Positions 44,568-55,348 of a DNA stretch of 64,000 nucleotides are shown in pieces. Origin of the DNA: Angiostrongylus vasorum (taxonomy: Eukaryota > Nematoda > Chromadorea > Rhabditida > Metastrongylidae). Every line of letters starts with the position of its first letter. Position 1 is the first letter of the stretch. A program made the position numbers and the translations under genes. Below the pieces are notes generated by a model. The model was given only the letters and a program-made list of their open reading frames with translations, was not told the origin of the DNA and made no database searches. The stretch lies in NCBI GenBank assembly GCA_018806985.1, contig JADANN010000401.1, forward strand, positions 248,001 through 312,000. Reading direction: 5' to 3'.

Positions 44568-44850
44568 GAGCGTGCAGCGCAGTGGTAAGAGGTGTCCTGC
44601 AGTGCAAATGTGACCGCTGGTTCGAACCAGCGCTCGTGGCTCATCAAGCATTCCATATCTACGTGGTGGGCTAATTGGTACCACAGCTGCCTAGAGGACA
44701 ACAGCACCGACTTGATAGAATGGCACTTCATCGGAACTCGTGGTATAGGGCAGATATGCGTTCATACAACTTTAACAATGCTTGATGGAGTCGAACGCAT
44801 GGCGGAGTCTTCAGAGTGTGAGCAACGCCGAACGCCTTATTCTTTTTAGC
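44568..44850 (+). repeat. SINE family 1 copy with near-canonical pol III promoter
   Basis: Has GCGTGCAGCGCAGTGGTAAGAGG and CGCTGGTTCGAACCAGCG; the GGTTCGAACC B box is nearly canonical and sits in a perfect 8-bp stem. The tRNA-like head is the least decayed in the window. Confidence 0.8.
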
Positions 44851-45155
44851 ATGGAGGTCTACAACAGAAAGACACACCACACTGTGGAGCTGATATAACA
44901 TAATTAGTTGATCTACTAAAAGAATTTTTGCCACCATACTAGCTCAAATTATGCTAAAAGGAGGTTAGGAAATCCATAATGTTAATTGTTTCTCTAATTA
45001 ATGATTGACCAGCAATCGCAAATACCTGAAAAAGAGATGTGCCCTTCCACACACTAGGCGTACCTACTTGTCCAACAACTTCTCTGTTACATCGGAAATA
45101 ACTTATTTAGAACATTTATTTATATGGTCTTGTAAACTGATCTTCTTAAGCTGAT
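44851..45155. other. no recognisable feature
   Basis: Nothing supported. Confidence 0.4.
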
Positions 45156-45475
45156 GCGAAGTTGGTATAGGTCTTCGTTGTCGTTGTTGCTGTTGTTGCC
45201 GTTACTGTTAGTGTTGTTGGTCGATGGCTGACGATTCGGCGATTTCGCATTCCTCAGAGCCTCGACATATTTTATACAAGAATACTTTAATTATTCGATG
45301 GAAAAAAAGGCTAAGGTATTAACGAAGATCAAACTTTTAAATAGACGCCATATTGATGAACAACGCTACTCACCGTGCTGTTACGAGTGGGACTCGCCGT
45401 GCTGTTATGACTGAGACATCAGAGACATCAACTATCTATGCCGAGGTTTATAGAAAGTCGGTCTTTTGAGGTATT
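45155..45475. mobile_element. foldback-family fragment with GTT-rich run and TIR-like end
   Basis: Contains a GTTGTT-rich run (about 45175-45222), the hairpin on the minus strand 45255-45230 (CTGAGGA, stem, GAAT with the last core A lost) and the terminal sequence TATGCCGAGGTTTATAGAAAG at about 45438. Confidence 0.55.
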
Positions 45476-45925
45476 CAGAACATTGTCGGATGCTCGAAAA
45501 AATGAGATCTTGGCCAAGAATCGAAAAAATACACACAAAAATGAATGAAATGAAGTAAACGATAGAACAAATATGAGGTAAGGGGATAGTGTAGATCGTC
45601 ATCTTGAGAGGGTGTCTACTGAAGAATGAGAGTCGCAAGCAAGTGTTTAAAAAACTTTTGTTCTATGGTGAAGCAGCCAAGAAGGAGTTCACGCGAGTTA
45701 TAGTCGGAGAAGATGAAATTCTGCAGAGCTTTCGTGACATTCCTTATCACTTCGACCTTTCCTGGTATCAAGTATACCAGCGGGTTCGCTGTGCAACCCA
45801 CTCTAATTGATATTTCCCCACTACAACCATCGCTATCGGATCTTGGCTAAACCATGACTTTTCTAAAATTTCCCAACCTCTTTTCGCTTTGAATAAGCAA
45901 TTCATAATTCAAGTGTGGACTTAGA
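45476..45925. other. no recognisable feature
   Basis: The 68-codon frame at 45604-45810 is not recognised. Confidence 0.4.
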
Positions 45926-45929
45926 AAAT

Positions 45930-46110
45930 ACTATATATGATGTTGACTTTTTATTTACTGCCTTTTACAAGTTTTCACGGCAGGGTATTATGTGTGATAC
46001 AACCACAATGATGCTGAGATATTTGCAAAACTCCGGACTCTGCGGCAGGCAACGAACGCGCTATTACCCTTTCCGGGGGCTAATGCGTTCACCATCACAC
46101 CAGAAACTGT
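45930..46110 (-). repeat. SINE family 3 copy, tail missing
   Basis: TTTATTTACTGCC, GGCAGGGTATTATG, AACGAACGCGCTATTACCC and GCTAATGCGTTCACC; ends before the CATCAGCAATC tail. Confidence 0.7.
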
Positions 46111-46231
46111 ATGTGGTATCTAACTTATGCATTGGACTTTGCGACCAACAAAAATATTTATGAGGAAATAACTGAATTAAAATGCTGATAAACATATAAG
46201 AAATAAATAAACGAAATGTAGTGGAAAAGTA

Positions 46232-46453
46232 GTGGTAATCCTGTCAGCATTCTTACTATTTTCTTGTGCCTTATTAGTTTTTGCAGTCCTATATACGAAA
46301 CGGCGAACCGAAATTGGCCGCATTAGAAAGAATATGAACTGTTGTGGACGAAATCTGAGGACAATGAAAGGTCTTCAACAACGACTATGTCGATGCAGCG
46401 GTATAAATGAACCGAGTCTGGCTAATCCACTTGAGCCAACAGCGGAGGGCTAG
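46232..46453 (+). CDS. candidate small membrane protein or exon
   Basis: An open stretch of 73 codons ending in TAG, starting at or before a GTG, with a hydrophobic segment VILSAFLLFSCALLVFAVLY followed by a basic region KRRTEIGRIRKNMNCC and a cysteine pair CRCSG. A single-pass anchor with a short cytosolic tail would fit. No ATG in good context and no flanking exon were found, so it is weak. Confidence 0.2.
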   Translation: MVILSAFLLFSCALLVFAVLYTKRRTEIGRIRKNMNCCGRNLRTMKGLQQRLCRCSGINEPSLANPLEPTAEG

Positions 46454-46805
46454 TATGTTCTTCTTCCACAGAACGGAATGAAGAGTTGTACGAAATTTCT
46501 TTATCACCACGCTTTAGTCTGAGGAGAAACAAGGAAGCTTCATCACTAAACTAACTAATTTTTCCTTGCGTTCAAATCACCTCCATTATTAATTGTGTTC
46601 CATTTCGTTATACACACTTTCTTTGCTCACTTGCATATTTTTAATGAACAGGAAAGTCCTGGAAGTAATGTTTGCCTATTTTATAATTTCCGGCTTAAGT
46701 TAGCAGGCTAAGAAATGGAAACAATGTTGAGGACAACTATAAAAGCCATTCAAAATAAGGTGTATTTGAGATGCTAACCAGTTCCTTTTGATCTGATTTG
46801 ACATT
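46454..46805. other. no recognisable feature
   Basis: Nothing supported. Confidence 0.4.
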
Positions 46806-46809
46806 AAAA

Positions 46810-47000
46810 TTTGAATGTTAACGTTTTATTTGCTGCCTACTGCAATTTTCACAGGTGGAACAGGGAGGCAGACGAAACGAAGGACCCGCATGGTGTGGTG
46901 GTGAACGCGTTATCCCCCGGAAAAGGTGATAGCACGTTCGTTCCCCAACTCAGACACCTGCCGTCCGAAGTTTTGCAAATAGCCCAGCATCATTGTGGCT
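46810..47000 (+). repeat. SINE family 3 copy
   Basis: A plus-strand head GCATGGTGTGGTGGTGAACGCG, then GCACGTTCGTTCCCCAACTC and AGCCCAGCATCATTGTGG, preceded by an inverted TTTATTTGCTGCC piece. Confidence 0.7.
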
Positions 47001-47179
47001 TGAAATTTAATTTTTAAAATACTAAAGATGCCTACTAAATTCAAATTTGTCAAATTTCCTTCAAGAATAGGCAAAGTGTTCATCTTCCGCAAATTGAAAA
47101 CGTTTTAAATTATGTATACGTCATTGTGAAAAGCTAGTCAGTGTCCACTTCAACTAATTTCCACACAAAGTCTAAATAA

Positions 47180-47580
47180 ATAACGCGTTTGGCTTTTTAT
47201 TAGTCCCTGAGTGCTATGTTATGCACTCGAACCCATTCCTAGCACCGTAGAAGTGACTGGATGCATAATATGGCCACCATCAAATAACTAACTTACTGTG
47301 GTCAACCGATGAATCAACTCAGTATTTTTATCCTCCCAGAATGAAACCAACAACCAAGTGTGTCTTGCAGGATACCAAGCACGACCGGCGCTATATATAA
47401 ATATATATTAACGGTGCCGTGTGGCGCAGTGGTCGAAGGCGCCCTGCAATACACATGGGATCGATCCCCGCGCCCTGGTCCACCAAGCTTTCCATCCCAC
47501 CCTGGGTCGGCAAGTAGATATCAACACCAGACTTGTCTGGGAGGGTAGCAGCACTGGTTCGTGACATCAGTAGGTCATAA
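47180..47580. repeat. SINE family 1 pieces in opposite orientation
   Basis: 47180-47320 is a reversed tail of the subtype also seen at 43797. 47413-47580 is a plus-strand head and body (GCCGTGTGGCGCAGTGGTCG, GGGATCGATCCCCGCG). Confidence 0.7.
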
Positions 47581-48465
47581 CAACCTCGTGTTAGTGCTTG
47601 CTGAAAAATTCTAAAGTGTGATATCTCAGGATCGCCTTCCAGTTTTCTTATTGGAGAAGCTCGGATATAAATAACTATGATAAACAGGAAGGAAAACACT
47701 AAAATGCATGAAAACTGGTGAACGACTTGTATTTACGTGCTCCCTTCTATTATTTTCTTTACGTATTCAGTGTTTACCTAAACATTAGGAATATTATGCG
47801 AGTGCCGTACATTTCAAAGAGCTTTCCCTTTCTCTCTTTTCTGATCATCGCCTTCTTACAACTCTGTAGCACTTTCTGGCAGCAAATAAGTTGAGCTCAA
47901 AGTTCAACGATAATCTACAAAGGATTTCGGGAACCGGTCTGGCTTTCCCTTTCTGCTTGCATTTCTCACCTGTTCGCTCGAATCTTTGACTATTGGAGAA
48001 CTCCTGCCTCTGCTGAGTCCGCTAACATCCATTTTACTCGATTATAATAAGTAACCAAATCACTAAAATGAGTGAAGTAAGGTGTTAATATCCATCACTT
48101 CGCATTGCTAACGTATTTCTTCAAATTATAATAGTTGTTGCTTCGCTATTTCTAATCCGGTGTTTTTTTAATTAGGTATTCTTGCAGTTATTCTAATGTT
48201 TCCGAATTTTCGTCGTGGGACCAGATATTTGCATCTGACAGACTAGGAGACACAATGAATCGGCCATTCAGTAGAGTGCAAGGAACCCTATTCTTGTACG
48301 GCACCAACGATTCCGTGGGTCTTTCGAATTTCTTTACCTGCTTTTGTGGTTTAGAACTTATATCATAATTACTCTAAAAATAAAATATAAAACATGAAAT
48401 TGTATTCTATCTTTGACAAACTTACACGAGCTTACACGATTATCAAAGAAAGAATACATATTGAT
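47581..48465. other. no recognisable feature
   Basis: Nothing supported. Confidence 0.45.
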
Positions 48466-48467
48466 TA

Positions 48468-48505
48468 GTCATACCAAGGTTAAGGGAAAGTCGATTTTGA
48501 AACAT
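48468..48505 (+). repeat. solo terminal repeat of the foldback family
   Basis: CATACCAAGGTTAAGGGAAA followed by GTCGATTTTG matches the 35-bp terminal repeat of 24698-25395; no hairpin lies beside it. Confidence 0.5.
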
Positions 48506-48940
48506 GAAATTGTATCTGTGCTAAGCACTCGTTTTTGTGTAAAAGTAACAAAAAAATGCTATTACGAATGAATGCAGCAAAAAGGCGAAAGCGAAAGTGA
48601 AACCATTTCTTTTCGTTCTGTTTTCTATGGAATTCACCGTAAAGCTATTTCTAGTCGCTCAAATAATTAAAATATTAACAATTTGATCCTCAGAATGAAA
48701 AAATATATGGTAAGCACCGAACATGTCAGTAAGGGAGGAAAGTCAGAGCGAAATCACGACCGACCGTCACCTTTCTGGATGGCGAGGATTAGCAGATGGG
48801 GAGATGAGTGCAAGAAGTATCGAGGCGCATATGGCATGTGAGAAGAGATCTGGTTCTCTTCATACCTTTTTAGTTGAATATGTTTCTTATGAGGACTATT
48901 TATACGTATGATGGATTTTCTGTTCTTAGGTCTACTTTGT
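48506..48940. other. no recognisable feature
   Basis: Nothing supported. Confidence 0.4.
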
Positions 48941-48944
48941 CCTC

Positions 48945-49315
48945 CCTAACGGTTTACCGCCTCATCGTGGGTGAAAGGTGTTCATGGGTGTCGAGCTGCG
49001 ATGTGCACTGAGGGAATCCATCTCCCGGCAGGGCATCACAAGCTAAGAAGGAGTCCGGCATTTCCATCAGGAAGCTCGGCTAAAGTAAACCGATACCAGG
49101 ATCCGCACCGTCCTTGGTATCAAACTAGTTGCATGGTGCCAAATTGCTGCGACTGCCTGTGGTAGTGAGGACCTGGATCAGACTTTGACCAGGGTGACCT
49201 CAGGGACTCCAGGGAAACACAATGCTAAACCAACAAAACTCTGGGAAGTGGAGATTATTCTGAGGCCCACCGAACCAGTGAGGACGTGCTGTCTAAGTAT
49301 CCAAGTATCCAGGTA
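48945..49315 (+). repeat. LINE 3'-end-like repeat
   Basis: Plus-strand copy from CCTCCCTAACGGTTTACCGC to the octamer array AAGTATCCAAGTATCCAGGT at 49295-49315. Confidence 0.7.
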
Positions 49316-49950
49316 GGATCTGCTTTGTACTAATTTTTTAAGAGAATAACCAGAACCGTCCTATGAATATCCTTTTTTAAAATATTTTTTGAAATATAAA
49401 AGCAGCTAAATGAATACAAAAAATGGAGTTAATCAGTAGTGAGGTGAGAGAGGAGCTAGAGTGATACATGGGAGAGTGAAACGCTAAGAATAAGAAAACG
49501 AAAAAGATAAGGAAAAGGAACTGTTAAACAAGGAAATCCTTGCCTGTGAATTTTGGATATGAAACTTTAGTAGCCTGTACCTGGAAAACTGGCGTACTTC
49601 TTTGTAGTTGGAATTGTCCACCATAATATGGAGTTCTTTTCCTATATTCTTCATGTTAACAGTTCAAAGGGATGCCCTACCAAGTGCAAGTATTAATAAA
49701 ATAAGGACAAGACAGAAGGAATTTATGACAGAACAAACTTCTGTCGTCTTATTTCTGTTACTCATCAGTCACCGTACAGCACGAAAATCAATAACAAAAC
49801 CACCGTCGGAAATTATGCATGGTACGAATGTTGACATTGAATTGTTTCAGCGAAGAGATTAACATTTTCTCTGAACCAACTCACTCCCAACTCTTGTTTG
49901 ATCAAATATTCTGCCATTCTTACTTCCACACTAGACGTGGAACTGACTAT
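49316..49950. other. 5' flank of the ENPP gene; no other feature
   Basis: AT-rich, purine-rich in part. The 84-codon frame at 49608-49862 is not recognised. Confidence 0.5.
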
Positions 49951-49962
49951 ACTTGGCTGCAG
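49951..49962 (+). promoter_or_regulatory. possible trans-splice acceptor of the ENPP gene
   Basis: ACTTGGCTGCAG ends 9 nt before the ATG at 49972. A spliced-leader acceptor here would fit nematode practice; the pyrimidine tract is weak. Confidence 0.4.
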
Positions 49963-49971
49963 TAGAAACGA

Positions 49972-52365
49972 ATGGAGCTTCAGACGCCGATGCTAAACAT
50001 GGGAGATTCGACTCAAAATAGCAGCGTAGTTGCACCCAGGGCAGCTGATGGGCAAGAAAAAAAGGCTGCGGAATCCTCCGCTGTTCGTACGAATCGATCG
50101 CTTCGTCGTCTACACGTCTTACTGTTAGTGCTGGTCGTCATGGTGTTGATCGTTGTGCTTCTTAGCGCTGTTATTGCCATCAAACTCGGCCATATGGAGC
50201 AACAAATGGACCATGCTCAAGATCGACTCTCGAAGAACATTCAAGAGGCCATAAATAATCTGAAGAACTCTCCGTACCCGTCAGTGCCCAGTGTGCTGCC
50301 CGGAGCACCACCCATTCATCCGGAAGCAATCTGGCTCTCGGGGAATACACAACTTCATGCGTGGACGGACTGCCCTGGGATGTGCACCAGAAATGATTTT
50401 CCTACACCTTCTCTTCTGATACTCTCTATGGATGGATTCAGCAGAGAATACTTGAATCGATTTAAGCTCAGCTCGCTCAATTACTTAGCGAAATGCGGAG
50501 CAATGGCTGAGCGCGTGTATCCATCTTTTCCCTCACGGACGTTCCCGAACCATTATACTATGGTCACTGGCCTCTATCCAGAATCTCATGGAATTGTGGA
50601 TAACTCCGTTTATGATCCCAGCTTATCTGATGCAATGGAAAATATGAAAAATACGAAAAAGCAGGGCTTCTTCCTAGGCGATCCGATCTGGAATGTCTAC
50701 AAGCGTCACGGTGGCCGCACGGCATGTCTTTTTTGGCCAGGATGTGCGTATAACATCTCAGGGTCGAAGCCGGATATCAACATCCCGTACAACAAAAACC
50801 TGCCATTTCGCAAGAGATTCGATATGATAGTGGACTGGCTGCTTCTACCTCAACGGCATCGTCCAGGCCTTATTACTGCCTATATTGACCAGCCTGATAG
50901 TACAGGACATTATCAAGTCAACGACAAAGATATCGAATCCGCACTTTCGGAAATTGACGAGCATCTCTGGTATCTCATTAAACGACTTCGGAATGAGAAC
51001 CTCTTGCGTTGCGTGAACCTTGCCATTGTATCGGATCACGGTATGCAAAAAATAAACTTCACGCCCTACTTTTCTGATGTGATCAATGATAAGAACGTTC
51101 TCATCGCAGATGGTGCCGTCAGCCGTCTTCATAAGTACAAATCCGCTCGCACAGTGGAGCAATTGATGAGTCCGTTCCAATGCAGACATGGAGACAAATG
51201 GAAGGTGTACGATAGAAAAAGTATGGCGACCAGGAAGCACTTTCAAAAGACGCCACGAGTCGGCGACGTCATCGTTCAAGGGCAACCAGGAACGCGCTTT
51301 TATAAAGATGCATCGAAGAATTGGAACCTCACCGGCGATCACGGTTACGACTACATCAATCCCACAATGCATACAATCTTCTATGCCATGGGGCCATCGA
51401 TAAAGAAAGGCTCATTCTTGCCGGCGTTTCAAAACATCGAGTATATGAATTTGTGGCTTAATTTGCTTGGTTTACCGGAGCATGTGCCGAATAATGGAAC
51501 TCCCGGCATTATGGACAAGATTCTTGTTCATGCTCCTTTCCGACCTACACCGTTTTACACCTCTTTGCAAGAGTGCTTAGCCGTCAATCTTCATGGCGCA
51601 AACGGTTGTCACTCATGTTCTTCCAAAGATTTGGAGCGATTGGAACCAGTGCTATCGTGTGCAATGCCGCCACAATTTCCATTAAGAATCTCTTCGATTG
51701 TCCCGAGTTGTTTCCAGAATTACTGCGAAAAACTGGTGATTTCTGGACTGGGAAAAGACGATCCAGTGGCCGTTGCGGAGAGCCTAGTAAGAGGTCAGAC
51801 CGAATTGGAGAGCTCGTGCATATTCTCTAACCGGAAGTACGGCGCTTGTACGATTAGAGGAAATTCTTTAGGACTCGTCACTAAAACGCTCTCTGCAACC
51901 AAATCAGAGTTCGCAAACATCTCTCCGATAGTTATTCCATGGAGAAGCGGTTTTGTTGATGATGTGCTCGATCCGTTGAATAGATACACCAGATCGTTGG
52001 TCGATCGGTTTGGGCAGCTCGTCGTCATCACCGGTGCTGCATACGACTATGATTACGATGAAATCGCTGACAGTGAGACAAGATCACTTCCATCTCATCT
52101 CTACCGTGTAATAATTTCTTGCTTGGGCGGTTGGTCATCAGTTGGAACGTCGTGCTTGAAGCCCTCTGACACGATTGCAATATCCTTCATATTTCCTCAC
52201 ATCGAAAAGGACGTTAACTGTTTGGCTTCGGAGGATCTGCTTCTGGACTACACCGCTCGACTCCTGGATGTTGAACTCATCTCCGGATTGCGGTTTCAGT
52301 TTCCGAACCTGTCAAATGCTCAATTGCTGCAATTGAAAACACATATAAGTCTTCAGTTGTGGTAA
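49972..52365 (+). CDS. ecto-nucleotide pyrophosphatase/phosphodiesterase (ENPP family), single exon, 797 aa
   Basis: A type II membrane enzyme that hydrolyses extracellular nucleotides such as ATP to AMP and PPi, or related phosphodiesters. Visible order: short cytosolic tail; membrane anchor about 49-71 (LLLVLVVMVLIVVLLSAVIAI); a charged, possibly coiled stalk 74-98; catalytic phosphodiesterase domain about 145-520; C-terminal nuclease-like domain about 570-790. Two-metal site residues are all present: Asp154 (LSMDGF), nucleophile Thr190 (FPSRTFPNHY), Asp309 and His313 (QPDSTGH), Asp355 and His356 (SDHGM), His457 (TGDHGYD). The nuclease-like part keeps LPSHLYRV and an ISFIFPH motif. No somatomedin-B repeats are present. 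The 2394-bp frame has no intron, unlike the neighbouring genes. The start is the first in-frame ATG and lies before the membrane anchor. Confidence 0.95.
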   Translation: MELQTPMLNMGDSTQNSSVVAPRAADGQEKKAAESSAVRTNRSLRRLHVLLLVLVVMVLIVVLLSAVIAIKLGHMEQQMDHAQDRLSKNIQEAINNLKNSPYPSVPSVLPGAPPIHPEAIWLSGNTQLHAWTDCPGMCTRNDFPTPSLLILSMDGFSREYLNRFKLSSLNYLAKCGAMAERVYPSFPSRTFPNHYTMVTGLYPESHGIVDNSVYDPSLSDAMENMKNTKKQGFFLGDPIWNVYKRHGGRTACLFWPGCAYNISGSKPDINIPYNKNLPFRKRFDMIVDWLLLPQRHRPGLITAYIDQPDSTGHYQVNDKDIESALSEIDEHLWYLIKRLRNENLLRCVNLAIVSDHGMQKINFTPYFSDVINDKNVLIADGAVSRLHKYKSARTVEQLMSPFQCRHGDKWKVYDRKSMATRKHFQKTPRVGDVIVQGQPGTRFYKDASKNWNLTGDHGYDYINPTMHTIFYAMGPSIKKGSFLPAFQNIEYMNLWLNLLGLPEHVPNNGTPGIMDKILVHAPFRPTPFYTSLQECLAVNLHGANGCHSCSSKDLERLEPVLSCAMPPQFPLRISSIVPSCFQNYCEKLVISGLGKDDPVAVAESLVRGQTELESSCIFSNRKYGACTIRGNSLGLVTKTLSATKSEFANISPIVIPWRSGFVDDVLDPLNRYTRSLVDRFGQLVVITGAAYDYDYDEIADSETRSLPSHLYRVIISCLGGWSSVGTSCLKPSDTIAISFIFPHIEKDVNCLASEDLLLDYTARLLDVELISGLRFQFPNLSNAQLLQLKTHISLQLW

Positions 52366-52965
52366 TCGAGACTATCAGAATTCGTGCATCATTCTATGCA
52401 ACTGGTCAGCCACATATCAACAATCTCCTCCAAGATTTGTTTTCGGACGAGTAATTCATTGACTACTAATTTGAATGGTAATTGACTGTTATTTCAGTTT
52501 TAAGCACTATAGTAAGTCATAGTTATTGTAGAGAATGTATGGGTATAAAAATACGGTAACAGACTCAACCCAATCTGCAAAACGCGCCCAAATACTGATA
52601 ACAATGTGTTTATTCGATGGACTGTAGGAACATATGGTAAACAGTAACACATATACCACTTATACCTATAGAACGATAGAACGAAATTCTTCTTTTACAA
52701 CTATGTGGTATTCTCACCCTTCAAGTGTTCTGGTCATCGAAATATTCTCGTCTATTAACTAAAATCAGCAGACCCGTAAAGACCCTAAATTAGCCGTTCC
52801 CTATTGCGACAGTGAAGCAAAACTAGGTGTCTTCGCCTAAGTGTTAATGTGATTCTAAAATATCGAGAACTCCATTATTCATGTTCTGAAAATGAATGAA
52901 AGACGTATAAAGAGCATTTGCACTGTTCTCTTCCGACTATTTGGTCTTTAATTTGACATGAATTA
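52366..52965. other. 3' flank of ENPP; no other feature
   Basis: No poly(A) tract or target duplication was recognised next to the stop codon, so a recent retrocopy is not supported directly. Nothing else seen. Confidence 0.45.
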
Positions 52966-52971
52966 CATTCG

Positions 52972-53248
52972 CGCCGTAGGGCGCAGTGGTCAGAGGCGCC
53001 CTGCAACACACATGGCATCGGTCCCCCCGCCCCGGCCCAATAAGGCTTCCATCCCTCCGAGGTCTGCAAATTGGTACTAGACTTGTCTGGGAAGGTAGCA
53101 CTGGCTCGATACATCGGTAGGCCACTGCGAATCATTGTAAAAAGCCAGATATACATTCAATCACCTTTGAACGATGCTTAATGAAAGCCGAATGCACGGC
53201 GCATCCCTCAGGGGTTGATCAACACCGAGATCTTTATCCTTTATTCTT
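52972..53248 (+). repeat. SINE family 1 copy
   Basis: Head GCCGTAGGGCGCAGTGGTCAGAGGCGCC; B-box region diverged (GGCATCGGTCC); body and tail standard. Confidence 0.8.
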
Positions 53249-53730
53249 TTGCAGTGGCGCCACTCAGCAGCACTCCAAATGCAGCTAATTGAGTAGTTTA
53301 GAATGGTTTCATTTGTAAACCGAAAGTTATAGACGGGATTTGTCTCATTTTAAGCCAAGCATATGAGTGCCAATAGCTTGTTTTCAATCACCTCAGAGTT
53401 CTTCTGCATTAGAATCCTTGTAATCTTATTCCACTGGAACATACCACACTTAATGGAATTTGTTCTTCTAGAAACCGCTCTCATTATACACTAGTATTTC
53501 ACATGCAGCTATATTTCCTAGAGCAGATTCCAATTATAAGTTAATGGTTGCTTTCATACCTAGATGTTTGTGAAATCTCACCTTTATCACATGGCCTTCA
53601 GAGTAGCTAGAAATGAAAGAAATCATCACTATTCGCTTGATTCTGTGTAAAAAGCTCATAAACAAAGATAAAAAAGGGGTAATTATTGGGCAGTAATTAT
53701 TCGGCGCCTTCTTGGTTTACTAATCTAACA
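53249..53730. other. no recognisable feature
   Basis: Nothing supported. Confidence 0.4.
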
Positions 53731-53734
53731 CAGA

Positions 53735-54015
53735 GTTGTTTAAAGGACGTGTTCTGCTAAGGTCTCGACCTCTTAGTCTTCTTCGGAGCTGGAATAATCC
53801 AACTCAGTGGTTCACAGGTGGTCGTCTTCGCTTTGTGAATGTTCGTTTTTTCCATCGAGTCAAATCCAGTGAAGTGGATTATCGTGCACTGCTATACTCT
53901 TTCTCGAGAATAGTGAGAACTAAACTTGATTTGAGGACCATCAAAGCGGCTAACAGATCTTTCATGGACTTGTAGTTTGTCTCGGCTAATATTTTGCCGC
54001 CTTTCGCTTTTTTAA
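53735..54015. mobile_element. hammerhead-like hairpin repeat, family B, badly decayed
   Basis: Hairpin remnants AAGGTCTCGACCTCTTAGTC at about 53758 and TTTGCCGCCTTTCGC near 53990 flank a body with AATCCAGTGAAGTGG. The core is no longer intact on either strand. Confidence 0.4.
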
Positions 54016-54700
54016 AATTGTTTTTACCATATGGATCACCGTACCATTAGAGCTAAGAGAGCCCAGACTTGGAACTTTCTTATACTGCGCAAGAGAAATA
54101 TGAAAACATGACAAAAAAAACTTCCTAGATCATGAGGAGAAGAAGCTGATTAATCGGACATTCCTACTTGAAAACACAACTGTACCTGAAAACAACACTG
54201 AAGGGAAGCCTTCATTAGACGGGAAGTGGTAGGCAATAACGATCATACGCGAAGACCATAGTGGTTTAATAATGTAGGTGAACCGCATTGTACATTCAAT
54301 GAGAGAGTTCAGTGTTCAGCGCACCAACTTGGGAATGAACCAGATGGCAACATTCTCCTATCGCCATCTTTCGCGTTGCGTCATTTGTTAAGCGTGAACC
54401 AGTGCTCATTTGCGCTCACTATTGTTCCTTTTCAAGGGCTGCATTACCACATTTGCCCACTATTGATATCCCTCGACCACTTCCATCTTGTTTATTCCAT
54501 CATTTTATGTTGCATGTATTTATCAACACTTTCACTTCTAAATCTCGTATTTTGTTTGGAGGAAATTTAAGTGTAACTACTTCTTATTGCAATTTTTTTA
54601 AAAGAAAGCAGAATGTGTAGGAATTGTTGTGCAAATATGTTTTTCGTTGTAATAGCTATACATTAAAGTGTCAGATCGCTTCTATCAATTCTAAGAGAAG
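54016..54700. other. no recognisable feature
   Basis: Nothing supported. Confidence 0.4.
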
Positions 54701-54701
54701 A

Positions 54702-54918
54702 GGCGGGGGATAGTGCAGTGGTTAGTGATGCTGTCGAAGGAAGCAAAGGCTCTAGTTCGACCCTTTCCCTCGTGTTTTCCTCCAATCCACGTCGGGACGC
54801 CTTAATCTGCCTATTTCCAGGATTTCCAAGAGAATCAACACTACCAGAATTCTACGACATTCATAAAAAAGATGAAATCGTCAGGCAGCAGCTGAAACAA
54901 CGCGCGAAATCACGAAAC
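54702..54918 (+). repeat. SINE family 2 copy
   Basis: Head GGGGATAGTGCAGTGGTTAG and CTCTAGTTCGACCC, body AATTCTACGACATTCATAAA. The head's A-box spelling is close to a real tRNA. Confidence 0.65.
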
Positions 54919-55262
54919 CGACTTTCTGTTATCCTCGACATTAGTCAACAATTCACTGCTTCCGTGCACGTTTACTAGACAAGAATAGCCGACGCTTCGG
55001 CGGTTTCCCCTTCTTCAGAGCTTGGAGGAGTCAATCTGCTCAGCTAAGCACTGCTCTAGAGTACATCTATCTTCTTCTCTTCCTTAGAGATTAAAATGGA
55101 AACCCACCCACTCAAAATATGGAACTATTTGGCTGAGTAGATCGCATGTCAACTTCACCTTTCCGTGCTCCGAAAGAATGCGAAAGCGCTGATTTGTCAG
55201 TAAATGTTGTAATACCATTGTTGTGTTTGCTCATCAAGAAAAACAATGAATTGACACGCGAA
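54919..55262. mobile_element. foldback-family element, right end truncated
   Basis: Left terminal repeat on the minus strand (plus CGAAACCGACTTTCTGTTATCCTCG at about 54918), hairpin on the minus strand 55018-54991 (CTGAAGA, GGGG with loop AAA and CCGCC, GAAG with last core A changed) and a second partner near 55165-55185 (GCTCCGAAAGAATGCGAAAGCG). Confidence 0.55.
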
Positions 55263-55348
55263 GGGTTGGAAGACCTTCGTAGATGGTGAGTGCGGGGAAA
55301 CGAATCGAAATCAAAAATCGTCGGGAAGATCGGCAGAAGGTGATACCT
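55248..55348 (+). repeat. SINE family 2 body fragment
   Basis: Short match GGAAGACCTTCGTAGATGGTGAGTGCGGGGAAACGAATCG to the body at 44190-44230. Confidence 0.5.
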
